DNA of 41,710 nt from Pseudomonadales bacterium (GTDB lineage: Bacteria; Pseudomonadota; Gammaproteobacteria; Pseudomonadales; DT-91). Below the pieces are notes generated by a model. The model was not told the DNA's origin. It searched no databases and saw only the letters and a list, made by a program, of their open reading frames with translations. The number at the start of each line of letters is the position of its first letter. Positions within the stretch are counted from its first letter, which is position 1. The position numbers and the translations under genes are program-made. Shown here piece by piece: positions 17,485-26,479 of the stretch. Location: contig JABSRQ010000038.1 of assembly GCA_013215055.1 (NCBI GenBank), positions 1-41,710 of the forward strand, written 5' to 3'.

Positions 17485-18264
17485 ATGCGCTCAATTGAAG
17501 AGTTTGCTCGCTGGGGTTATTGGCTAAGAGCTTTTACGCTGGATAAATTATCTATTTATCCGGGTGACGATGCTGTTCGCGAGATACTGGAAAATAATCC
17601 CAAGCTGGTTATTGCCATGAACCATGGCACGGCTTCTGCACCTTCCTATGTTAATCCTGCATTGATGGATGTGTTATTAAAAAATGGTGGTGCCAAGCGT
17701 CATCCCGTAGGTGTGGTGTGGAAACATTTTTATAAGGTGCCGGGTTTAAAACAGGCGATGACTTATTTAACTCAAGTCGATAGGCCCTTAAGCTTTGATG
17801 AATTTGTAGAAAAATTTAGCCACAAAGATTGCAGCGACTTTATGGTGATGCCAGAAGGTGAAAATTGCATCTTTGGTGATGGTATCGCGATTCAGCCGTT
17901 TATGAGCTCAAGGTTCCTCGAACTTGCGATTAGAACTGAATGTCCGGTATTGCTGGCTGTGCATTATGGCTCTCATGTGAATGTTAAGACCCGGACTATT
18001 TCCAAGAAACAGGCAGGTTGGATCAAGAAGGTGATGCCGGTAGCGGGTGAAAAGGTAGAAGCCTCTGGCATGTTAACCTTACCTAATTTCTTAGGTGGAA
18101 AGTTGCCGGAGCTGAAGATGGCTTTTGAGCTTTATCAACCTCAGTTAACCCTGGATGATTTACCCGCCGATAAGGATGAGTGCAAGGCTTTGTTGAATGA
18201 AGAAGCGCAAGTGATTCGTGCAAAGATGCAGCTTATGGTTGATATGTTACAGGCGCAGCAATAA
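17485..18264 (+). CDS. PlsC-like lysophospholipid acyltransferase family protein with altered active site
   Basis: The 259-residue soluble-looking protein has the order of motifs of PlsC/LPLAT acyltransferases: MNHGTASAPS near residue 45 and MPEGENCIFGDG near 122-133 (the PEG substrate-binding motif). In canonical enzymes the catalytic motif is HxxxxD. Here H47 is kept but the position of the Asp (52) is Ala, so either catalysis differs or the function is changed. No N-terminal membrane anchor is evident. The gene diverges from the acyl-CoA synthetase across a 16-bp palindrome, implying co-regulation and a role with acyl-CoA substrates (inference). A GGGAATAG stretch precedes the ATG. Confidence 0.7.
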   Translation: MRSIEEFARWGYWLRAFTLDKLSIYPGDDAVREILENNPKLVIAMNHGTASAPSYVNPALMDVLLKNGGAKRHPVGVVWKHFYKVPGLKQAMTYLTQVDRPLSFDEFVEKFSHKDCSDFMVMPEGENCIFGDGIAIQPFMSSRFLELAIRTECPVLLAVHYGSHVNVKTRTISKKQAGWIKKVMPVAGEKVEASGMLTLPNFLGGKLPELKMAFELYQPQLTLDDLPADKDECKALLNEEAQVIRAKMQLMVDMLQAQQ

Positions 18265-18727
18265 TCCACTAAAGCATACCCAGCTAGGGGAACCCGGTCT
18301 TCAATGCTGCCATGGGTAAGTGCCTCTTGGCTGCCGTGATAAAACGCACTCAGATTCGCCTGCCAAACTTGTTGCTGCCAATTGAAGATTATTGATGTCG
18401 TCTGCTCACTTTTTCTCTAAATGCGCTATCGGGCATAGCTACTGCGCAGCAAGCACTTTAACTTTATGAATTAACAAGGCAGCCGCTTAGTTTGATTTGT
18501 TCTAAGTTCTACGAGCAGTCATTCTTCTTATAAACAGGAAGCCTTTATTCTGTATTTGAATAGAAGCCTTTAAGGTAAAACCCTATACTTGGATAATGAC
18601 AAATAATGGCTTAAAACACTTATACACATAGGTTTTTACTCACTATACATCACTGATGCATAGTTTATTTCAGTGGTATATTTAAGCTATTCTAAAAGAA
18701 TACCCTACAGAAAAAAATATTGAGAGT
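18265..18727. other. Gene-free 463-bp region before the BvgS-like sensor gene
   Basis: I see no convincing coding sequence here. AAGCCTTTA occurs twice in direct orientation (18539-18547 and 18564-18572), 25 bp apart. TATTCT-AAA-AGAATA (18688-18702) is an inverted repeat about 25 bp before the sensor start codon. Both could be regulatory sites for the large sensor gene. No riboswitch was recognised. Confidence 0.4.
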
Positions 18728-21700
18728 ATGTTGTACACCTCCTTAAAAAATTATCGCAGTCTCTTCTTATGTATTTTTCTGTGTATAAACTTTAATGCAC
18801 AGGCCTTTGCAACTGTAAACCCATCACTGGAATTCACCGAAGAAGAAAAAACCTGGCTGCAAAGCCACTCAGAGATTTCTTTGGCAACAAGTACCGAATA
18901 TTTGCCCTATTACGCCATGGATGAAAATGGCAAAAAATTTGGCTTGTTTTCAGAGATAGCGAATCTTATTAAAGATGAGGCAGGCATAACCATACAAACA
19001 AAAATCGGTACCTGGATAGAAGAACCGCTACGGGTTAAACGCGGAGAACGTGACGGTATTTGGGCGGGTTCTAAAGCGCTGTCCGAGCGCCACGGCTTCA
19101 TTCGCACAAGATCCTATACCCACCTGCCAGTAACAGTGTTTGCGCATAAAGATGCCACGTTTGAAATCAGTAGTCTGGAAGACATGAAAACATTAAATGT
19201 GGTGATATTAAAAGGCAATGCTATTGCAGAGAAACTGCTGAAAGAATTTCCGTTTTATCATTCATTATCACGTTCGCTGACACAAAAGCATGCAGTTTTA
19301 TCGGTATTGGATGGCCGGGCTGATATCTATCTTCACGATATTGGCTTTTCTTATACGATTAAACATCAACCAGACTTACCCATGAAACTGATGTATATCA
19401 CCAATTATGGTTACGACGTTTTTATGCAGTTCCCAAAGCAGTCTGAAATGCTGCGTAATATCATGGATAAAACCCTGGCTAGAATCGGCCCAGAAAAAAT
19501 TCAACAGATTATTTCCAACTGGATGAGTTTACCGCAGGACTTTAGCTTAGGGCTATTGGCTGCGGAAGAAAAACAATGGTTAAAAAACCATAAAAAAATA
19601 CGTTTGGGTTTTGCAAAAGGTTATGAGCCTTATGTGATTGAATCCGCCGATGGCCGTTATTCGGGGGTTTTTCCTGAATTGGTAAAACGTATGTCAGATC
19701 ATTTAAATATCGATGTTGAATTAGTGGTTGAAGACTTCTCCACACTTATTAGGATGAAAGATCGTGGTGAAATTCACGGTCAATTAGCCATGACGAAAAA
19801 AAGTATTGAACATTTCAATATGATTCAAGCAAACCATTTAGGGGAAATGTATCCGGCACTGTTTAGTCATCAGAGCGAACAGATGTCTAGGAATGATTTT
19901 CTTAATTTATCCGGTAAACGTATTGCTGTCGTCAATAAAACGGCTGCCATGGCCTATTTACAAGAAAACCTGGGCAATAATCAACTTGTTGCCAGCAAAA
20001 CGCCTAAAGATGCATTTAAGATTTTGATGGAGGGGAAAGTGGATTATTTTTATGGCCCATCATCCAGTAATTATTATGTGGTTAAAAATAATTTATTGGG
20101 TATTAGACCTGTATATATCAATACCGCCGAAAAAAATGTGTATTACCTTGCTATTTCTTCTGATGAACCTGTATTAGCCAGTCTTTTAAGCAAGACGTTT
20201 GCACAACGTTTAGAAAAACAGGTGCAAAGGTTAACGCAAAAATGGACCTATATTGATCCCTCTCAATATAACCATGATCTTAGCGATGAAGAACAAACAT
20301 GGCTTGCTGAGCTGCCCCCATTAAAGCTTGCGGTCAGTCGGGACCTGGCACCTTTTGAATACCTGGATGAAAATGGCAAACTGGCGGGCATTAATGCCGA
20401 CTATATAAAGCTGCTTTCTAAACGCCTGGGCTTTAGCATACAGCCGCACTTCAGTCAGGTTCGCCATGATGCCTATGACAGCTTAATCTCCGGCGATCTG
20501 GATATGGGGTTTATGTTATTTCCCAGTGGTAAAGCCACTGAAAACCTGCGTTTTAGTCACAGTATTTTTCAAACGCCCATGGCTCTGGTAACAAAAAAAG
20601 ACTTTTCCATTTTCAGTGAACTCTCCCAATTTAAAGCCCATATCTTGGCCGTAATCGAAAACTCTCAAGCCCATAGATTATTGCAAGATGAATATCCATT
20701 ACAATCCTTATTATTGGTTAAGGATTTAAGCACTGCGATGTTGGCTATTCAGCAGGGCAAAGCACAAGGCGTTTTGGCCAGTTCGGAATTCTTGAAGTAT
20801 CAACTAAGGCAAGTTCAATTTAATGACTTGCATATAACGCTAACAACGGCCCATTGGCATCACACCTATATCGCCGTTAAAAAAGAGTTGGCGCCATTAT
20901 TACCACTTTTGGAAAAATCCTTAAAAAGCTTCACGCCACCTGAAAAACAATTGATATTTGAAAAATGGGCCGGCATCAGATACGCACCTGCGATTAACTG
21001 GTCCGCAATTATTTTTTGGTCCAGCTTGGCCGCCTTGATTGTCCTGTTGTTTATGGCCAGTTTTATCTATTGGAATCGGCGCCTGAAAACAGCCTTGCTG
21101 GATGCACAGCTGCAACGTGAACTGGCAGAACAGGCCAATAATGCAAAAAGCCTGTTTCTTGCCAATATGAGCCATGAGATTCGTACACCGCTGAATGCGG
21201 TGTTGGGTTTCTCTGAGCTGTTACAAAAAGAAACTGATCAATCTCCCAGGCAGCTGGAATCCTTAAACATTATCAATGCAGCGGGCAGCCATTTATTAGC
21301 ACTGATCAATGATATTCTGGATATTTCTAAAATTGAGGCCGGCCAGCAAAAGTGCATCGACGTGGATTTTGATATACACAAGATGTTAACGGAATTGCAG
21401 GCGATGTTTTATACCCGTTGTGCCGAGAAAGGGCTGAGCTTAACCTTCACGGATATCAATAAATTGCCGCAATATATTTGCGGTGACGAAGGTAAAGTTC
21501 GCCAGATGCTGATTAATTTATTAGGTAATGCGATTAAGTTTACCGACAGAGGCAAGATTGAATGTCGCTTTATGGCTGATCTTATACAAGATAATGTGTT
21601 TATGCTGCATATCGATATTATTGATAGTGGGCGAGGTATTGGCAAAGCTGAGCAACAGCAGGTTTTTTCCAGTTATGAACAAACCGAATCGGGCCTTAAT

Positions 21701-22729
21701 AAGGCTGAAGGCACCGGTTTGGGCTTGGCCATCAGCCGAGCCTATGCCCGAATGATGGGAGGGGATATCACCTTTGTCAGTACGTTGGGAAAAGGCACTG
21801 TTTTTAGCCTGAGTTTTCTGGCAAAAGAAGTGCAAGACATGCCCGAAAATACGCCATTGATACTGCAAGGGTTTGAAGAGTCGGTTAAGGATTTAGCTAT
21901 TTTGGTTGTGGATGACAATCAAAACAATCGAGTTTTATTACAGCGAATTTTAGAGCCTATAGGTTTTATAATTTATCATGCTGAAAATGGTCTACAGGCT
22001 TTGGATATCTTTCATGATAAAAGACCTGATTTGATCTTAATGGATAAACGCATGCCGGTGATGGATGGTTTGGAAGCCACCGTCGCGATCAAGAAAACTG
22101 AAGCGGGGAAAAATACACCGGTTATTTTTATCAGTGCCCATGCCTTTGAGGATGAGCAAATCGAAATTCTGGCTAATTGTGGTGAAGGTTTTATTAGCAA
22201 ACCCTTTCGCCAGGACGAATTATTATTGCTGGTTGCAAAATGCTTGCAGCTTACCCCAACTGAAATCAATATTGTTAATGATATAAAACCCGAAAATATC
22301 GAGAATAAAAACAAGATTGAAACCGCGGCTTCAAAAGCTACAGTGGCGAATTCAGAGGCAAAGCGTATCCTCATCGTTGATGATAACCCGGTAAATCGAA
22401 TGCTGCTAAACCGCATGATGGAGCAAGCAGGCTATCTGTGTCACGAGGCTGAAAATGGTGAGCAGGCCTTACAGCTGCTTTCATCATGGCGGCCCAATAT
22501 TATGTTGTTAGATATTCAGATGCCGGTGATGGATGGTTTTCAGGTACTGAAAACGATGAGCACACAGGACAAAAAACGCTGCCCCGTTATTGCTGCAACA
22601 GCCAGTAATGATGCCAATGAGACACAGCAGATATTAACGTTGGGCGCTTCAGCCGTTTGTGATAAACCTTTTAACAGTGAAAAACTCAAGTCCTTGGTGC
22701 AGCATTATCTTCAGCAAGTAACCGAATAA
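18728..22729 (+). CDS. BvgS/EvgS-like hybrid histidine kinase with three SBP domains and two receivers
   Basis: This 1333-residue protein starts with a signal peptide. Three tandem periplasmic solute-binding (SBP_bac_3-type) domains follow, at about 40-265, 290-510 and 535-755. Each is introduced by a similar linker (EEEKTWLQSH, AEEKQWLKNH, DEEQTWLAEL). One membrane helix lies near 758-783. HisKA carries MSHEIRTP with H816, and the ATPase domain carries INLLGNAIKF and GTGLGLAIS. Receiver 1 has VVDDNQNN and D1106, and receiver 2 has IVDDNPVN and D1262. The protein ends after receiver 2, so the HPt domain that BvgS and EvgS carry is missing and must be supplied separately. Venus-flytrap domains suggest sensing of a small molecule. 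A TonB receptor gene follows 194 bp downstream on the same strand. Confidence 0.93.
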   Translation: MLYTSLKNYRSLFLCIFLCINFNAQAFATVNPSLEFTEEEKTWLQSHSEISLATSTEYLPYYAMDENGKKFGLFSEIANLIKDEAGITIQTKIGTWIEEPLRVKRGERDGIWAGSKALSERHGFIRTRSYTHLPVTVFAHKDATFEISSLEDMKTLNVVILKGNAIAEKLLKEFPFYHSLSRSLTQKHAVLSVLDGRADIYLHDIGFSYTIKHQPDLPMKLMYITNYGYDVFMQFPKQSEMLRNIMDKTLARIGPEKIQQIISNWMSLPQDFSLGLLAAEEKQWLKNHKKIRLGFAKGYEPYVIESADGRYSGVFPELVKRMSDHLNIDVELVVEDFSTLIRMKDRGEIHGQLAMTKKSIEHFNMIQANHLGEMYPALFSHQSEQMSRNDFLNLSGKRIAVVNKTAAMAYLQENLGNNQLVASKTPKDAFKILMEGKVDYFYGPSSSNYYVVKNNLLGIRPVYINTAEKNVYYLAISSDEPVLASLLSKTFAQRLEKQVQRLTQKWTYIDPSQYNHDLSDEEQTWLAELPPLKLAVSRDLAPFEYLDENGKLAGINADYIKLLSKRLGFSIQPHFSQVRHDAYDSLISGDLDMGFMLFPSGKATENLRFSHSIFQTPMALVTKKDFSIFSELSQFKAHILAVIENSQAHRLLQDEYPLQSLLLVKDLSTAMLAIQQGKAQGVLASSEFLKYQLRQVQFNDLHITLTTAHWHHTYIAVKKELAPLLPLLEKSLKSFTPPEKQLIFEKWAGIRYAPAINWSAIIFWSSLAALIVLLFMASFIYWNRRLKTALLDAQLQRELAEQANNAKSLFLANMSHEIRTPLNAVLGFSELLQKETDQSPRQLESLNIINAAGSHLLALINDILDISKIEAGQQKCIDVDFDIHKMLTELQAMFYTRCAEKGLSLTFTDINKLPQYICGDEGKVRQMLINLLGNAIKFTDRGKIECRFMADLIQDNVFMLHIDIIDSGRGIGKAEQQQVFSSYEQTESGLNKAEGTGLGLAISRAYARMMGGDITFVSTLGKGTVFSLSFLAKEVQDMPENTPLILQGFEESVKDLAILVVDDNQNNRVLLQRILEPIGFIIYHAENGLQALDIFHDKRPDLILMDKRMPVMDGLEATVAIKKTEAGKNTPVIFISAHAFEDEQIEILANCGEGFISKPFRQDELLLLVAKCLQLTPTEINIVNDIKPENIENKNKIETAASKATVANSEAKRILIVDDNPVNRMLLNRMMEQAGYLCHEAENGEQALQLLSSWRPNIMLLDIQMPVMDGFQVLKTMSTQDKKRCPVIAATASNDANETQQILTLGASAVCDKPFNSEKLKSLVQHYLQQVTE

Positions 22730-22923
22730 TAGACGCAGTTTTTTATAAGAAAATCAATGTGGCGATTCCACGTTATAGACCGTGTTAAAAATGGCTAAAT
22801 AACTGTCTTCAGTAGTTCCATTTCGGCTTTTAATTCGGTGAAAATATTTTCAAAATGAAGAGGAAACAACGATAGTATCGTCTACAGTTAATATTATGCT
22901 ATTACATTAAATGGCAGGTATTT

Positions 22924-25077
22924 ATGAACATAGCCAGTATTTTTGTTCCTGCTCTTTTCTTTTTATCGCTTTCATCTCCTAGTCATTCAACCAGCAACGA
23001 AGATGAGCTTAATGCCTTATTTGATTTATCACTCTCTGAATTACTCCAGATTAAGATTATCGAAGTTGGCTCATTAACGCCTAGCACCTTTAAAAATTCC
23101 CCTGCCGCTATAACCCGTATCCGTGAACATCAGATTATCGAATCCGGTGCGAGGACCTTATTTGAGTTATTGGATATCTACGTGCCTGGCGTGCAGTGGA
23201 TTCATCATCAATGGGGCGCTAATCATTTGGGTACCCGCGGTGTTATCAGTAATGACGATGATAAGGTATTACTGCGTGTTAACGGGCGAGTGATGAATGA
23301 ACGCACCCACTTTGGTGCCGTAACGGAGCGTGACTTCCCGATCATGAGTGATATTTATTCTATCGATGTGATTCGTGGAGCAGGTTCTTCACTTTATGGC
23401 CTAGGCGCGGTGTCCATGGTTATCGATATAAAAACCCATAACGCGAATACCCAAAAAAATAACGGCGTCACGCTACGTCATGGTGGCGTCTATGAATTTA
23501 ATGCCATTGAGGGGCATTTCAGTAAAACATTTAACAATAATTTGGGGCTTTATCTCTATGCGGGCATAGCCGATGTTGAAGGTGCCGATGAGCATGACGC
23601 ACCCATTATATTTGGCACCGATGTCACCACTCCAGCCGGTGACTTTGTACAAAAAGGCACGGCTTTACCCGGGCCTGAGGCTAATGATGGCGCACAATAT
23701 CTGGATCATCCCCCGGTTAAATTACATCTGCAGCTGAGCAGTGAAAATACCGAATTTTGGCTACGATTTACCCGCGCCGGCGAGCGCCAGATCAAGGACA
23801 TAGGTTATTGGTCCGCAGCACCAAGCGAGGATGCATTAAAGACGCTTGAGGATTATGTCGAAGTGGGTGGCCAACAGCTTACCGCCATGCTTGAGCAACG
23901 TTATCAAGTCCGCGACAATCTTTCACTCACAGGTGAAATCAGCTTCGATACCCAGGACAATTATCGAATTTTGCCCTCTGCTGAGGAAGACCATAATTTT
24001 GGCAATAGCCAACGAGAAGATGAATGGTTTGCCAAACTATTAGCCCAATGGGCTATCGATAAGGACAACGATCTGGCTATTGGAGGTGAAGTATCCTACG
24101 AAACTTTTGGCCTAAAAACTCATGGTGATGGAGCCAGTTCGCCGGTCAATCCTTTTCTACCTGACATGCAAGAATGGTCAACCCATACCGTCTCACTGCT
24201 TGCCGAATGGCAATGGCGACTCAATACCAAATTAACCAGCTTTCTTGGTGGCCGGGTGGATAAAAACCGTTACTCTGCAACGCTTTACTCACCCAGAGCC
24301 TCTCTGGTTTGGTCTGTAAGCCCAATGGATACATTGAAATTCATGTTAAGCCGCTCCCGACGCATGAATGGGGCCGATGAGAATCGCGCAGCGGCGCTGG
24401 AGGGCGATGAAGAGAGCGAATCTGAAACGCTTGACTCTCTGGAACTGCGCTATGAGAAGATAGTGGATGATTCTCAATTTTCGCTAAGCACATTCTATAT
24501 CGACCTTGCTGGCTTTGGTTGGGATGGCAGCGTTTCTCACTCAGTCCTGGTAGGAGAGCAAACACAATGGGGTTTAGAGCTGGAATTTAATCAACAGCTG
24601 GGTGACTTCTCATTCTTCTTCTCACATGCCTATACCAAACTTTTGGATTTTAAATTAATAGGTGGCGATACCTTAATTACCGCCAAACCCTTTGGTTTTG
24701 GTAATGACTTGGCCAGTTGGAGTAATCATATCAGCAAATTAACCGCTAACTATTCGCTGACTGATCGCTGGAGTTTTAACGGCTCTTTACGTTACTACTG
24801 GGGATTTCAAGGTTCACAAGATTTTCGCGATAAATATATTGCAGATGGGGCAACCGGCAGAGTTGATGCCGATTGGGAGGAAGGTTATGGCAAACAGGTA
24901 TTCCTGAATATGGGTAGCCGTTATCAACTCAGCGATAACACTAACGTTCAACTTAACCTATATAATGTTCTTGGCTGGATTGACAAAGATCTTAACAAAC
25001 GCCATGTGACCGACTCCTGGGGATTTTACCGATCTGAAGCTGCAGCCTTTGTCTTAAGCCTCAGTATGGATTTTTAG
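22924..25077 (+). CDS. TonB-dependent outer-membrane receptor
   Basis: The 717-residue protein has a signal peptide (about 22 residues) and then ALFDLSLSELLQIKI, a segment seen at the mature N-terminus of a receptor group. A plug domain follows at about 55-170, with GTRGVISNDDDKVLLRVNGR and DVIRGAGSSLYGLGAVSMVIDI, the classical plug end. The rest is a beta-barrel ending in a terminal Phe (LSLSMDF), the usual outer-membrane insertion signal. These receptors import large or scarce ligands using TonB energy. It sits downstream of the BvgS-like sensor on the same strand, so sensor control of uptake is possible. The ligand is not identifiable. No TonB, ExbB or ExbD gene is in the window. Confidence 0.92.
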   Translation: MNIASIFVPALFFLSLSSPSHSTSNEDELNALFDLSLSELLQIKIIEVGSLTPSTFKNSPAAITRIREHQIIESGARTLFELLDIYVPGVQWIHHQWGANHLGTRGVISNDDDKVLLRVNGRVMNERTHFGAVTERDFPIMSDIYSIDVIRGAGSSLYGLGAVSMVIDIKTHNANTQKNNGVTLRHGGVYEFNAIEGHFSKTFNNNLGLYLYAGIADVEGADEHDAPIIFGTDVTTPAGDFVQKGTALPGPEANDGAQYLDHPPVKLHLQLSSENTEFWLRFTRAGERQIKDIGYWSAAPSEDALKTLEDYVEVGGQQLTAMLEQRYQVRDNLSLTGEISFDTQDNYRILPSAEEDHNFGNSQREDEWFAKLLAQWAIDKDNDLAIGGEVSYETFGLKTHGDGASSPVNPFLPDMQEWSTHTVSLLAEWQWRLNTKLTSFLGGRVDKNRYSATLYSPRASLVWSVSPMDTLKFMLSRSRRMNGADENRAAALEGDEESESETLDSLELRYEKIVDDSQFSLSTFYIDLAGFGWDGSVSHSVLVGEQTQWGLELEFNQQLGDFSFFFSHAYTKLLDFKLIGGDTLITAKPFGFGNDLASWSNHISKLTANYSLTDRWSFNGSLRYYWGFQGSQDFRDKYIADGATGRVDADWEEGYGKQVFLNMGSRYQLSDNTNVQLNLYNVLGWIDKDLNKRHVTDSWGFYRSEAAAFVLSLSMDF

Positions 25078-25299
25078 TTTCATCTTACTATCTTGTTCGA
25101 TGAAAAACTTGCTAATGCTTAAAAATCACAAGATTATGTTTATTGAATAAGATGCTTTATCAGCGGTTATGCATCTTATCCTTTATAAGATTATTTGATC
25201 ACTATTTAAAGTTGGAAGATGACAAAAACTTCTTATTAAATAAATCTGTTTTTTTGAAATTAATTTGAACCTTTTGCAAAAGTAGGGCTCTTATTACCT

Positions 25300-25404
25300 G
25301 ATAGTGGCTGGAGCAGAAAATCCCCCCTAAGGTTTTCTGTTCCAAGAGTTGTGGAACAACTCATTTTGAGCCGGTGGTGTCCCTAACATCACCGGCTTTT
25401 TTTT
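25300..25404 (+). ncRNA. Candidate small RNA of about 100 nt with three stem-loops
   Basis: Three stems follow each other. Stem 1 pairs CAGAAAA (25314-25320) with TTTTCTG (25333-25339) around a C-rich loop containing TCCCCCC. Stem 2 pairs GAGTTG (25346-25351) with CAACTC (25357-25362) around TGGAA. Stem 3 pairs AGCCGGTG (25369-25376) with CACCGGCT (25390-25397) and runs into eight T. A C-rich exposed loop is typical of small RNAs that pair with Shine-Dalgarno sequences. The 5' end and promoter are uncertain. The alternative is that stem 3 is simply the terminator of the receptor gene, which ends about 290 bp upstream. Confidence 0.45.
25369..25404 (+). terminator. Rho-independent terminator
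   Basis: AGCCGGTG pairs with CACCGGCT, extendable by two pairs (one G-U), and is followed directly by eight T. It ends the candidate small RNA and would also stop read-through from the TonB receptor gene. Confidence 0.85.
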
Positions 25405-25561
25405 GTCTTTTTTAATTGAAAAATATTGCTTACATTATCATCCAAGTGATTGTGACGGTTTAATCAAAATTTCAGCAGGAATACCCGTTCTTTATGCAGT
25501 TCCCCTAGCTTTCAGTATTCACACCGCGATGTGACAAGTGTTATAAATACCAGCTCTAACA

Positions 25562-26479
25562 CTATTGTGTGGCGATATTTTTATACAAACTTTCACGCCC
25601 ACCACCCTCAGAAAAAACAGCACGCATACGCATTTTTTGCCCTTCGGTAAACATATACATCGCTTCATCTCTGACATAATCCATAAAGTTCATGGTGATG
25701 TCGGTGCTATCGCAGGAGGATTTTGGGTAGGTTGGGCTGCCGCTGTATTGGCCTTTGGCTGTGGGAGTATCATCTACCAAATCGCTGGAATCACAGCTGC
25801 CATTTGACGCAAAGATATGTAAAAGGCTTAACCAATGGCCTATCTCATGGGTGGCGGTACGGCCTAATGTTTTGCCATCTTCCAAAGGCGGCAGAATGCC
25901 AAATGCTCTGGGGTCAATAACAACGCCATCCATGCGCGCATCATCGTCCCAGGTATTTGCGTAACCTGCCAGGCCCAGTCTGCCAAGCCGGTCGGATAAA
26001 TCCGCTACCCATATATTTAAAAACCTATCTCTGGGCCAGGCATCTTGCCCACCCTTGGCGGTGAAATACAGGGCAAGATTTTCTACGGGTACATCCTCTA
26101 AATCGGTCCCCGACCAACCATCAACCTCAAGGCTAAAGGTTCTGGTAATACCATCGGTTTCTTGCCCAAAAGGATCAATGCTGGCCAGTTCAAATTCAAT
26201 ATGCACATCGGCTACCAGAGCAGAAAACTCATCGGGTGTATTGATATAATCAGCATTGAGTTTGTTAAAGTCTTCGTTTAATACCCTGATTTGAGAATGA
26301 ATTTTTTCAGGGCTTATATTATTAATATCATCTGCATAAATAACATGCACAACAACCGGAATACGAATAATCTCATCGGCAGCAGGGCCCTGTATTGGTG
26401 GAATTCCATCGTTATCGGAACAGGCCGATAGATACAGTGAAAAGATAAATAGACATGCTGTTAGTTGCAAAAAGCGCAT
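25562..26479 (-). CDS. M43 pappalysin-like zinc metalloprotease lipoprotein
   Basis: The 305-residue protein has a lipoprotein signal ending LYLSAC with lipidated C20. The zinc site reads HEIGHWLSLLH (211-221): H211, E212, H215 and H221 match the metzincin HExxHxxGxxH, but the Gly is Ser218. The Met-turn NFMDY has M266. Paired Cys residues (C229, C256) and the IPVVVHVIY opening are typical of M43 cytophagalysin/pappalysin-type proteases. It is probably anchored to the outer membrane or periplasmic face and acts on proteins or peptides. It is transcribed alone. A compact pair of inverted repeats lies about 60-90 bp upstream of the start. Confidence 0.87.
   Translation of the reverse strand: MRFLQLTACLFIFSLYLSACSDNDGIPPIQGPAADEIIRIPVVVHVIYADDINNISPEKIHSQIRVLNEDFNKLNADYINTPDEFSALVADVHIEFELASIDPFGQETDGITRTFSLEVDGWSGTDLEDVPVENLALYFTAKGGQDAWPRDRFLNIWVADLSDRLGRLGLAGYANTWDDDARMDGVVIDPRAFGILPPLEDGKTLGRTATHEIGHWLSLLHIFASNGSCDSSDLVDDTPTAKGQYSGSPTYPKSSCDSTDITMNFMDYVRDEAMYMFTEGQKMRMRAVFSEGGGRESLYKNIATQ

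Larger units (their letters stand above)
25078..25561. other. Gene-free 484-bp region containing a structured RNA candidate
   Basis: There is no convincing coding sequence between the receptor stop and the protease stop. It is AT-rich up to about 25270, then holds a perfect 12-bp palindrome CTTTTGCAAAAG (25271-25282) and three consecutive stems ending in a strong terminator. These are annotated as a candidate small RNA. Confidence 0.5.

Noticed and set aside
18265..18727. Riboswitch (cyclic-di-GMP or similar) upstream of the BvgS-like sensor
   Set aside because: No conserved core of any riboswitch I know was found. Only simple repeats are present.
25300..25404. RsmY/RsmZ-type CsrA-sponge RNA
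   Set aside because: Only about two GGA motifs are seen, with one in a loop. Known sponges carry several, so the family name is not assigned.
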